64,000 nucleotides of DNA, taken from contig ML769408.1 of the NCBI GenBank assembly GCA_009733575.1, forward strand, positions 124,001 to 188,000, in the 5' to 3' direction. Every line of letters begins with the position of its first letter. The first letter of the stretch is position 1. Positions 10,641 through 20,768 of the stretch are shown here, one piece after another. This DNA comes from Gymnopus androsaceus JB14. Lineage: Eukaryota; Basidiomycota; Agaricomycetes; Agaricales; Omphalotaceae. The notes beneath the pieces were generated by a model, which saw nothing but the letters and a program-made list of their open reading frames with translations, did not search any database and was not told where the DNA came from. The position numbers and the translations under genes were made by a program.

Positions 10641-12975
10641 CATCTTTTATCAATACCGGTTATATATGTATATATCGTGAACTATGGAAAAATTACTTTG
10701 CTTACCCCTCAGGGTGAGCTCTGAACACGACTTTTTGGGCATGAACAACATTATTGACAGGTTCCTGACTATATAGTTCACTGCGAACTGCTCTGTCTTT
10801 CCGTTCGGGTGCTCGGATATCTTATCTTGCCACATGAATAGGTTGAAATTGGGGTCCTGAGCAATCACGGTTCGTCGGGTTCGTCGGTTGTCTTGCATAT
10901 AGTTTGCTTAGAATTGGGGCTTAAGTTGTTGCAGAGATCCCATGTCGGCGCCGCCGTGTTACCCGCGACATTTCCTAAATATCCCCTATCCTATAGTAAA
11001 CTCGACTTGACCGGTGCTGACTATAGCGTAACGGTGTTTCCTTTCTCGTGATTCGGGGATCCATTAAATGCGAGGTATACCGTATGGCAGTTCTTCTAAT
11101 CTTTCCCAATTCGCAAGCAATGCTTTCGCTGCCGATGACACTGGGACTCATGCATCCCGTCAGCTAATTCTCCGTGTAGCCGTGAATGCCAACAAGCCAG
11201 GATCTATGATATATCACTACTCTAGAAGTACTGGATGATCGCCACTTGACGGCGATCCGGGGATCATTGTGGGCGTCAAACCCCTCATTCACGTTCATGT
11301 GCGTTGTAACTGGAGTCTTTTAGCCATGGTTTGCCCATTCAATGGCGTTCGGATCTGGAGGAAACGCAAGTCCCCGCGAGGCCCTTGGGTTTAACGATTG
11401 TGATATCCATTCCCTGATTACTTATTGAAGATATCGATAGGAATCTTGTAAATTGTAGGAATCACTACGCATTTTCAGACACTTCCCGAGACTTCCCGTT
11501 TGTTCTCTCTCGTTCAATCACAATCTCCATTGTTATCGGTAGTATGATTGAATTTTCCTCAATCAAAACCTGGCTCCGTAGAAAAAAGGTGATCCGGGTT
11601 AGACCACCCGCAGGTAGCGTCTCGCGACGCTCTCCTCAACCCGTCAGGCCAGCCCGCTCGCCGTTGTATATCAATCCTTTCTCTTCTAGCAAGCCTCTAT
11701 CCTGAAGTACACCAGCGCTGTGGCGCTTTAGTCCTCGGGTTCCTGATTCGAAGCTCTATCCTTTTCAGGCCTCGAAAGCTCCATTGAATGGAGATTTTTC
11801 AACGATGCTTCTTAAGACGCCGATCGACGCACACGAGTTTCTCAGCCAATCGTAGAGTCCAATTCCTCATGTCTCTGTCATGGCTTATCGGGGCATCCAA
11901 GTCGCGCTTGTATGCGCGTGCTCTTCTTTCTTTCTCTTCACCAACCAAGTACTTCACTGACTCCGAATGCATCGTGTTCCTGTCTGATAGCCTTGGGTAT
12001 CGTAAAATGGTGTTAAATGTATTGCTTCTGGAAAGGAATATCCTGCACCGTGTGAACGGCTACTCACAGGCTGTATCTGACTGTCCAAGTACAGTATTCC
12101 CTTACAAGGCCGAAAATCTCATTCAATATTTCAGCGTCCGGGCATAAAATCCCCTGGAGCTTGTTCTTTGACTAATCAAGCTTTTCGGGCTATATTCACA
12201 ATTGCCACTGGTAATTTCCATCTAGTTCTCTGTAGCTCTCTCTAATGCCGAGTTTCCAAGACCGTCCATGGCTCCGCGTAGTCCAAGGAAATTATATGCA
12301 CTGATCGGCAGGAGTGGTGGGTCGAGCAAATGGGGAAACAAGGTTGCTTTCTGGAACGCGCGCCGATCCAAAGGATGATCAACGCTGGTCGATGTAAGTA
12401 TATATATGCCAGCGCTGTATTGAATATATTGACAAGACTCAAACAAGACTCAACGTCACCCGATGAAACTTGCTCATTCCCGGGCCTTAATGACCTTGCA
12501 AGTAATGTTCATTCTCATGTTTCCGCCACTTGTTGGGAAATCTGTTCCCTGTTTGTCGATCTCAGTCAAGCGAAGACTTCGGGTCCTGTGTTCCATCGAA
12601 GTAAATGCGACATAAAAGCAGACGTTCGGAATGCAGGTTTTGGACGCTAGAACGCAGGTAGCAACTAGTGCGGAACTATGCTCTGGTAATCCATTGCGGA
12701 AGGGAACCTCCTCGGCGGTTTCTTTCTCAAGTATACGTATGTAACTAATCCTACCTCCAGGGCATTTCGGGTTAAATAATGAGACATCTCGAAGGAAGGC
12801 TATTTCGCTATTTCGGCGGTTCAATTCTCAGTATGTATTACTGGTGACTCCGATGGGGATGCATGATATCGGGTCGGTGTTAGACGGCCAATCCTGGAGA
12901 TTTGCGTTAGTCCTCAAGGTTTCAACGTCAACGCGCAATTTTAAATTTATCTGCGATGGTGGTCTCCAAATAACC

Positions 12976-13020
12976 AATGGTTCAATGGTTCAATGGTTCA
13001 ACGGTTCAACGGTTCAACGG
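12976..13020. repeat. 9-bp minisatellite, 5 copies
   Basis: Five head-to-tail copies of AATGGTTCA / AACGGTTCA. The first units carry T and the last carry C at one position, so the array has two sub-types. Confidence 0.9.
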
Positions 13021-13391
13021 CCTGAAGTTAATGGAATATCTGGATACTTATAGATACTCTACATAAACTAGACACAGGAAACTCCGTGGTCCGGACAATA
13101 CTGATACGATAGTGGACATTCTCCGTCTTCCGTCCGTTGCTTGAATCAGCCATTCACCCAGCCATCCGGTCTTCTGATTAGCCTATTTTGGAACTGAATA
13201 TCGCAAATCCTTGACACCTACTCCCATTTTGGGAAGATTCCGCTAGTAATGCCGCAGCGGTCGATATGCATCTACTGACAGAGATCAGTATGCTTTTGAA
13301 AAGAGCCTACTGTATGGAAGATTTATACCTTGTCAAATATTACCCGACGGGAGCTGGTCGAACACCCTTCTCCTGCTCGGGGGTGGCTCTA

Positions 13392-13412
13392 GGAAGGAAG
13401 GAAGGAAGGAAG
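13392..13412. repeat. (GGAA)n microsatellite
   Basis: About five uninterrupted GGAA units in non-coding DNA. A reverse-complement (CTTC)n tract lies at 15308-15327, downstream of the C2H2 gene. Confidence 0.9.
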
Positions 13413-13736
13413 CATGGTCCACTTGGATGATTGTGAGCAACTGTAGGGTGCAAATCGATTCAATTCAGTTATGAGCCTTTGTGGCCTCGTTCATGCCGAT
13501 CCTCAGCGCCTCGGGTTACATAGTCAAAAGTTACGTTTCAGCGGCTTGAGCTTGCCAGAAGAAGAGCGAAATATACGTAGGTTCCATAAAACGTGTTTCT
13601 ATTCCCTCGGGCTAAGAGGAGCGAGCTTGGAGAATAAAGTTACGATGATTGATCGCAATTACGAGCGTCTAGTGCCTTGAAATTCGGCGCCATCGGTGAT
13701 CACTCTATATAACCGCTTTAAATATGGTCGAATTCG

Positions 13737-13744
13737 TATATAAA
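13737..13744 (+). promoter_or_regulatory. TATA box of the C2H2 gene
   Basis: TATATAAA lies 64 bp upstream of the ATG at 13808 and is followed by a pyrimidine-rich leader. Confidence 0.6.
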
Positions 13745-13807
13745 GAGCAGATCTTTCTTGCTGCCCGCACTCTCCGTGTTCCTCGTTCTTGACTGTTTCT
13801 CTCAAAC

Positions 13808-15138
13808 ATGGCTGCCACTTCAATGCCCATATCTCTTCCTAGTATCCACGAGATGTTCCCAGGTAATATTCTCCTATCCATTTCCTCGCTCTCCTCGTTG
13901 ACGTTCAGAAGAGCATCTCCTCAAAATTTCTCCAGGAAATCGTTTCGGGATGTCCGGAGCTACATCTAATGCTCTTGTTAGTATTGATTTCTGATGTTTG
14001 CACTTGTAGTTGACACTTGTCCTCAACAGCTTTCAAAACACGGGAATGGAAGTTTCTCCTCCAGTGGCTCGTCTCGTATATATTCGTTTGATGTGCTACG
14101 ATCAGACCCTTCCTCATCGTCTCTTCAGCACATCGCGTCGAGCGCCACGCTCCCGAATCGTGCATCTGTCAGCCAAGTACCGAGCTCGAATGGTTCTGCT
14201 CCGGTATTTTCTGTCCATTCAGGCTCCCTCCCTAGACCGTCTAGTGGCGCTTCCTCGACTCGACTCCACCACCACAATTCCACGCGCCCGCATTATCCAC
14301 CGCGGTCTCCACCAATGCCATCTAACTCGGAACACGCCACATATTCTTCAGAAGAGCTGTCCGATGATGGTGACGACAAGAAGCACGTATGCACCACTTG
14401 CCACAAAAAGTTCAATCGTCCAAGTAGCCTCCGCATCCATATGAACACTCATACAGGTGCCACTCGTAAGTCTTAAACGCTCATTTTGCTATTCTTATGC
14501 TCACCATTGTCGCTGTAGCTTTCCGATGTCCGTATCCTAATTGCGGTCGAGAGTTCAATGTCAATTCAAACATGAGGAGGCATTTTAGAAATCACAACTC
14601 GACTGCTTTGAATAACAGGTCGCAAGGAAAAGAGGATACCAGTGGATCAATGTCTGCTCGTAGACGCAAACGTCGCGTCAGCCATTCGCCCTCTGCTTCT
14701 ACCCAGAGTGGCGTTGGCTCTCCCACAGAAAGCGACTTTCTGGTACTGCATCCTGACGTTCCCATGTATCCTCCCCCGCCATACGAGACCCGGAGCTCGG
14801 GTCAAGGAGACGTATCCTTTCGTTTTCTCACACGCGAAACGTCATCTGCTGCGAGTACTTTGACTGAACTCTCTGAAGACTCTGATGCCGAGTCATCTCA
14901 GTTTGAAGAGGATGAATTGATGGATGATACGCCGTCGCACTTCCGTCGGTCGACCCCATCCTATCGTCTACAACCGGTAGCCGACTTTCACAACCGCTAT
15001 AGTCACACGCATTCACGATACAACCAGTCCGATATCCGCTCTCTCCCTCCACCTCGTCCTCTTTCCACTTCATCGAATACATCTTCTCCCCCTTCCTCCT
15101 CGCCGAACTCCCCAGAATTATCCATGTCAAGGCGATAA
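13808..15138 (+). CDS. C2H2 zinc-finger transcription factor (two fingers)
   Basis: Four exons (13808-13862, 13909-13976, 14030-14465, 14519-15138) give 392 aa. The N-terminus has a short conserved-looking motif, SLPSIHEMFPEEHL, of the kind found at the start of many fungal C2H2 regulators. Two adjacent fingers lie in the middle: C-x2-C...H-x3-H (CTTCHKKFNRPSSLRIHMNTH), then a C-x4-C finger (CPYPNCGREFN...MRRHFRNH) joined by the usual HTGAT-P linker. An intron splits the linker. A basic stretch ARRRKRRVSH follows and may be a nuclear signal. The C-terminal half is Ser/Pro-rich with an acidic patch. It is likely a DNA-binding regulator, but the target genes cannot be told from the sequence. 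Confidence 0.9.
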
Positions 15139-17401
15139 TGCAGTCCTTCAATTGAGCTGACGTCGAGCACCCTTCATTAACCTTTCACACACCGCGGGTA
15201 TCGCTCGGATTCTGCTAGTTTCATATAGAGTGTGGGCGCGGTAAACAGCTGATTGCTTTCAGGTTCATTTCTTGGTCAACGTATACCAAACCTGCCGTGT
15301 AATACACTTCCTTCCTTCCTTCCTTCCAATAATAAATACTTGCAAACTTGTATGTATCAGACTGTATGCTCGTTGTATATCTACTGCTTGTATGTCCATC
15401 CATCCGCATACATCCCATCTGAGTGAACCTCAGAAATCCTTCCTTGTCAGGCCACACCACTAAATCTAAACATTACTAGCCGATTTTCCTGATCTTAAGT
15501 ACTTACTCACTTAGCGTTGCGTACTTACGCTAGCAAGTTAACAACTAAGACCAATAGTAATAGCCTCTAGCTGTGAGAACACGACTCCAACACAAGAACT
15601 CATGGTCGTTTGAGCTTGCCAGTTTTGATGTCAATCTCCGATTCGCGATTTCGGACTGCTTCGATCGCGATTCAGGAAACAAAGTCTGCATTTGGAATGC
15701 GATTTGCGTTCAATTTGCAAAAATTTGATTAAGCTAATTTCCGGCGGCAAAGTTTGTTATGTTTGGACGGAGACTCGTGCGGTCCGTCGCTCATGCCATA
15801 CTAATAACCGTTAAACCCAGCCGTTGGGTTGGATGGATGGATGGATGCAGAGGTAAGGCCCAGGCGTCTAGGTCTATTGTCGCCCCAAATTACGCCCCGG
15901 ATCCACTTCTCCTATGTTCAGGCCCAAGCAAGGTACTTAGCAGTCAGAACCAAAGCAACACTAAATCTCGATCTACATACTAGCTGTATCAAACGAAGTT
16001 GGACAAAATTTATGAGATTTATATATCCTTTCTAAGGATATGAATTGTCAAAGATGATTTGGCAATATGATTCCTGTGGATAAGCAGTTGATAAGTAGAA
16101 AAATAGTGACATCTCCTGACCGGCCCCGAGCTGGGCAGGTCTGCCTTAAAGCCATCTTCAATGGCACATATATTCGACGGATGAAGAAACATGAGTGGGC
16201 AAGGCCTGGGTAGGGCGGCGTTACGACTGAACTGTGATTAAGCCCGTTCCAATCGAAGAATTACTATATGTTTTCATTACTTACGAATGTTCTTTGTTAT
16301 GTCTATGACACCGAACTTCTGGCAGGTGCCCCAAGCGACAACTTGGCCCGGGTTCTATAGTAAAAAAAAGAGAAAAACATCGTATGTACATAGTCCTATG
16401 CAGTCCCTGGTGATCCGTCCCTATTAAGCATGACTTCCTTGAAAGAATGATGACTGGGAAACAGATGAGTTTGATTGGCCGTGGAAACGCTAGCTCGGTG
16501 AACCCAGAGGGCCAGCGTCAGTTTAGCTTGTACAGCGCGGATTCATAGGCTTCTCGTAGCTTGAACGGAAAATCAGCTGAAGAACGATGTTCACCTGGTA
16601 TGAGTGTTCCTTTCCTGCGGCAGTAAGGCGTGTAACCAGAATAACTAGAGGCCTGTGGCGCGCGTCGATGTCTTGTCAGTCATAGTTTGGCAACAGTTGG
16701 CGGGAATTCCCTGGAACCATTCAGAACCGGAATTGGGTAAAGTAGCTAGTCTTTTGCAACAGGAAGTCGAGGAGACGAAATACGTACAACACATAATTGT
16801 TCAGCAGCGGTTTCCATCTGTATGTTGAACGTTGACGTTGACTCAGAACCTTCGACCACTCGGGACAGCTGGCATGATAAAATGCTTGAAGCGATTTGTG
16901 CACATGCACATCTTTCCTGTCATTACTCCAAGCGTCCAGGACGGATGCAAATCATGACGAGTGACAGATGAGAAGCAGATGAAGATCGCCTTACGAGAAG
17001 ATCGTCGTTCGTCGTGTATCACTGTGGCGATGACGCTCAGCTCCCTCAGCGTATTATAAGCGCCAATAAAGGAGAGATTGCTTTTCATTATCTGATATCA
17101 GCGTATATCAACTCTCAAGTTGCCCAAGGCCAAGGTCAAGCTCCGAGTCTGCATTTGGGCAAATATTGGGCTCAACTTCGCAGTGCTATTTATCTGGCCA
17201 CTTTCGTCTACATGTTACCAGTGCATATTGGGATTACTGCATATCATGACACTCGCAATCATGAATTTTATTTCCCCAAATCCTACGACCTCAATACCGT
17301 ACTCTGCTACCGTTATACTAATTTAGGTAGTCCATGTCTACAACTTGGATGTCTTGCGACCGATCTCTATGGTTAAGGGCCCTCTTCTCTCCTAAACCAC
17401 T
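15139..17401. other. 2.3-kb spacer, no gene seen
   Basis: No recognisable coding pattern on either strand. It contains a (CTTC)n tract at 15308-15327 and a GGATG repeat at about 15830-15846. Confidence 0.55.
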
Positions 17402-19668
17402 ATGCTCACCATACGAATGCTCCGACATCAAGCAACAATAGCTTTTTTTCTTTTTCTCCTCTACACTCTATGGCGAACCTTGCTCCTTGCTCCCTGCTCG
17501 CCTCTTTGTTTCTACCACCTATCCCTGTGAAGCCCAACTTCCAGCATTCAGCTCTTGTATAGCATGCGCCGACGAGCTCGAATATTCTCGGGTATCCTTA
17601 CCATCATCCAAGCAAAAACTGTACCTGCATCAAGTGGCTCTCAAAACACAGAAACAGATTACCCTAATTCCCGGCTCACAAGCTCCGCAAATCGATCCAT
17701 ATCTAAGCACCACCATTCTCGAAACCCTACCACCATCTGCAAAACCTGGTTGGTCTCCAGAGGTCTCCAGAGATCTCCAGAGCTCTGACAGCTGTCAAAA
17801 AGCTGTCAAACTCCTCCAGACGTCTCTGGAGGTCTCTGGAGATCTCTGGAATTACTATCCTTGCTCCAGAGATGAAAGAAATGTATTGTGATGGTACAGG
17901 TTTTGCTGATGACGCGCTGTCTCAGGCAAAAATCCCCAGACAACACATATCAATGGATTCACCGTTTTCGATGAGCTGTATCTGCGAAATGGAAATTTAT
18001 ATATTGTGACTGCGACGCCCTCTAGCTTTCCTCGTCGCAAAGCCAAGCTTTCAGCACCGTACGAAACAGTGAGTGGAAATCTATCTAAACTGCGGTCTTT
18101 AATCTCTATCACAGGAACTTCAAATCATTGATCCCAAGAGAGCGAAGCAAGTATGGGGAGATAGGATACCAATGCGTGTACATGATTCTACAGTAATTAT
18201 TTTCGATACGAAACAATCTATAAATGTGCGTGTTTCTATCATTACCCATTAGCAGCTGGCTGATTCCTCTGCCAGCGGTATTACTCCTGGTTTGGAGAGT
18301 TCGTCCTAGGGTTCTGGCGCGTATACTCGACAATGTTAACAACATCACCCGTCTTCTCAAGTGGAGTTGCCTTCCATTCCTGAGTCGGTACATTTTTCCG
18401 GTGAGTTATCTTCCTGCTTTCCCTTCAACTTATTCAAGCGTTAAAATTCTTTCAAAGCTTGTCGACGAAAACCAATGGAGAGACGCAGGCATTATCAGTC
18501 GGCTCATGCGCGCTGTTGACCCTTCCGTGTCTATCGAAACATCTTCTTACTGGAAAGACCTCATAGATCTCAATAGAATCGTGTTCAAAAGAGTGGCATT
18601 GATTAATCGAGCCACCGCCGAAACACAGTAAGTCGCTTCAACTCGTATAAGATCTCGTATAAGATCTCTGTCACATATCAATATTATTCTTATTCGTGGT
18701 AGTCCCCACAGCGATAGTTTGATTGGAGGAGCCACAAATCTCGATGCCGAAATAGGCTTCTGGGAGCCATTTCGAATCAATGTGTTGCACAATATGCTTG
18801 GGTATATCCCCGCCCACGGAACAAAAGGGTCTAGCTTGGAAGAAGTAGGTTTGCCATTGGGTGATCCCGCACGAAAGCCCATCGTCATATATTTTTCTCG
18901 TCCAGGCATGGAAAGGCGTCGTTTATCGGATGAAGCGCACGAAAGTTTAGTTTTTGCACTGAGGGAGCTGGAAAAAGAGGGTATATACGAGCTCTATATC
19001 CCAGATATTGAGAAAATAAGTCTTTCGGAGCAGTTGGAACTTGCGGCAAAAACTACGGTCAGTGGTTTTATGATCATACATACTGCTCTGCTGATGTATT
19101 TTTGAATTATACTGTAGATTATGCTCGGAGTGCACGGAGATGAGTTAACAGTAAGTTCATTTTAATCTGCTTGATCTTCGAGTTCTCAAGTGGAGCTTCA
19201 TTCCTCTCAGCATCGACTTTGGATGCCATCCACTCGTCGATCGGCGGTTGTGGAGATTTTCGTACCGGATGGTAAGACTTCATGTTCTCTACAAGAACAA
19301 GTATGAATAATTTCATCCATGATACATCTTCGCCTACGAGCTATCTAGAAATATTGGGCACAGGGTGAGCGCACTATGGAGATCATTAGCTCGCGACTAA
19401 GCACTGAATCTTGCTTAGCACTTTGCCATATGGAACGACACCTATGTCGTATAAGAAGGGAGATACTCATGAGGTTCGTTCCATTTGGTGTGCTTATGTA
19501 TCTTGTTGGACACTGACATTGTTTGAACAGAGACCAAAAACACCTCCAGCGTTCCAAGGATTGGATATTCCCGTACACGGACTTTCGGTGGCAAATCTGA
19601 TTCGCAAACGTCTTCAGAGAGATCGCATACCCAGTGTGCCCGTAGAACTTTTACCAAATTCTGAGTAG
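17402..19668 (+). pseudogene. Decaying glycosyltransferase family 61 (GT61/DUF563) gene
   Basis: Intact GT61 enzymes are Golgi/ER membrane transferases of xylosyl or GlcNAc type. Here an N-terminal signal-anchor (TIAFFLFLLYTLW) starts at 17402. Family motifs follow in order: GFTVFDELYLRNG, SWFGEFVLGFWRVY, DENQWRDAG, FWEPFRINVLHNMLGY, YFSRPGMERRRL, MLGVHGDELTH/LWMP, HFAIWNDT and PPAFQGLDIPVHG. Lesions: the block 17752-17862 is a quasi-palindromic repeat. The exon 18276-18400 has an in-frame TGA at 18381 and the wrong length for its neighbours. The expected acceptor before the FAYELSRN stretch (~19330) is missing. The frame shifts by one just after WNDT (~19440). A gene predictor could still string an ORF together, so low-level expression of an altered protein is possible. 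Confidence 0.75.
17751..17862. repeat. Quasi-palindrome of 10-bp repeats
   Basis: The left side has three GGTCTCCAGA-type units (17751-17783). The centre is GACAGCTGTC-AAAA-AGCTGTC. The right side has three GTCTCTGGAG-type units (17822-17850) in the opposite orientation. It can fold into a long imperfect hairpin with a PvuII-like CAGCTG core. It sits in the N-terminal part of the GT61 relic. Confidence 0.85.
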
Positions 19669-20768
19669 TGATTAATGCTTGTATGTCAAAAAAAAAACAC
19701 CCGAGCGGCCAAGAGAAGGAGATCCATCCAAGGCTCGAACTTGTGACTTCGAGATAAACTGGACTCAACGTACCTAAGTAAGATGTGGAATTTAGGGGAA
19801 CGCTCCTTCGTTTTACCGCGGAAGTTTCATGGACCGATCAATACTGTAACAAACAGCCGAGATGGATACCTATGTGCATGAGGAGCTCGCCCCGCAAGGG
19901 CGAGCCCTGTCGAGGCGTCCTTCGGGAGCCTACGGTTGTAAAAAGACCCAAACACCCGAGCAGCAATAGCTACGATACTTATGATACAAGTACCTACGCC
20001 AGGCATATGCTACTGCACCAAGGCAAATAAACGGAATTTTTAAAAAATGCGTATGAGGATCTAGAGATGAACGCGATTGTACAACGAAAGAGAGTATCTA
20101 CAACGACTAATAGGCTCATAATGATAGGGATCCACTCGGGGTTGAGGTTAATTGTGGCACAGTTCGTGGCTGGCTGGTTCGTGGTGCGCGTTTCGCTGGT
20201 TTCGTTGCGACGATTTTGATGTGAAAGCAGAGACGAAACAGACAAAAAGTCCGATCTTGGCCGACAACGAGGAAGGATTCGGACCGTCCAGAATAGGAGG
20301 GTAAGGTCAGCGTGTAAAGGGAAATACTGAAAGAAGAAAGAGGCTGACGAAGTATAACTGAATCAGAGAATTTCTTGAGCAAGATTGGCGCAAGAATCGA
20401 CGAGACGCGGCCGCAGTCCTCTCAATGGACGCGATTGTTTAAAGTTTAGAACGAAAGGCCGAATGTGAGAGCGGACCGGAAACACTCGGGGTCAGAGAGA
20501 AAAGAGCATATGTGGCCTATGTATTGCCTGCTATACAGAGCACGGAACTTGAATAGAAAACAGAGGAAGCTTCTAGAGGCTTAGGAAAGAGATCTTGTAA
20601 GGACCCATTGCTAGTCATGGTGAGCGCTTAGTGAGCTTCCGATAAAGTGCCGGCATGGCGCCCGTGAGCCGGGCAATTTGTAATTGATCGTTCAACCCTT
20701 CGGTTCCTACTTCCAACATCCCAGGTCGTTTCTACTTATCTGTATCATTCTTTAATCTCTTCTCTCAC
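19669..20768. other. Spacer with a possible tRNA-derived fragment and a double hairpin
   Basis: No gene seen. On the minus strand, at about 19690-19760, a B-box-like AAGTTCGAGCC is followed after about 40 bp by a T10 run, as in a tRNA-derived retroelement tail, but the A box is weak and no cloverleaf forms. The GC-rich double hairpin is described separately. The last 70 bp before 20769 are pyrimidine-rich, as in fungal promoters. Confidence 0.4.
19885..19931. repeat. GC-rich double-hairpin element
   Basis: Hairpin 1 has an 8-bp perfect stem GCTCGCCC/GGGCGAGC (19885-19892 with 19898-19905) and loop CGCAA. Hairpin 2 has stem AGGC/GCCT (19913-19916 with 19928-19931) over TCC-TTCG-GGA. The compact GC-rich pair stands out from its surroundings and resembles the double-hairpin elements of fungal mitochondrial DNA. 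Confidence 0.75.

Larger units (their letters stand above)
9097..13807. other. 4.7-kb gene-poor stretch with degenerate repeats
   Basis: No convincing gene. Short ORFs (for example 119 aa at 11788-12147) show no recognisable domain and no intron pattern. It contains a degenerate ~145-bp tandem duplication (10400-10640), a 9-bp minisatellite (12976-13020) and a GGAA microsatellite. A TATATAAA box at 13737-13744 belongs to the next gene. GC content and composition look like the flanks. Confidence 0.6.

Noticed and set aside
11788..12147. 119-codon ORF with ATG in the gene-poor block
   Set aside because: Composition and lack of any motif or intron match chance ORFs around it.
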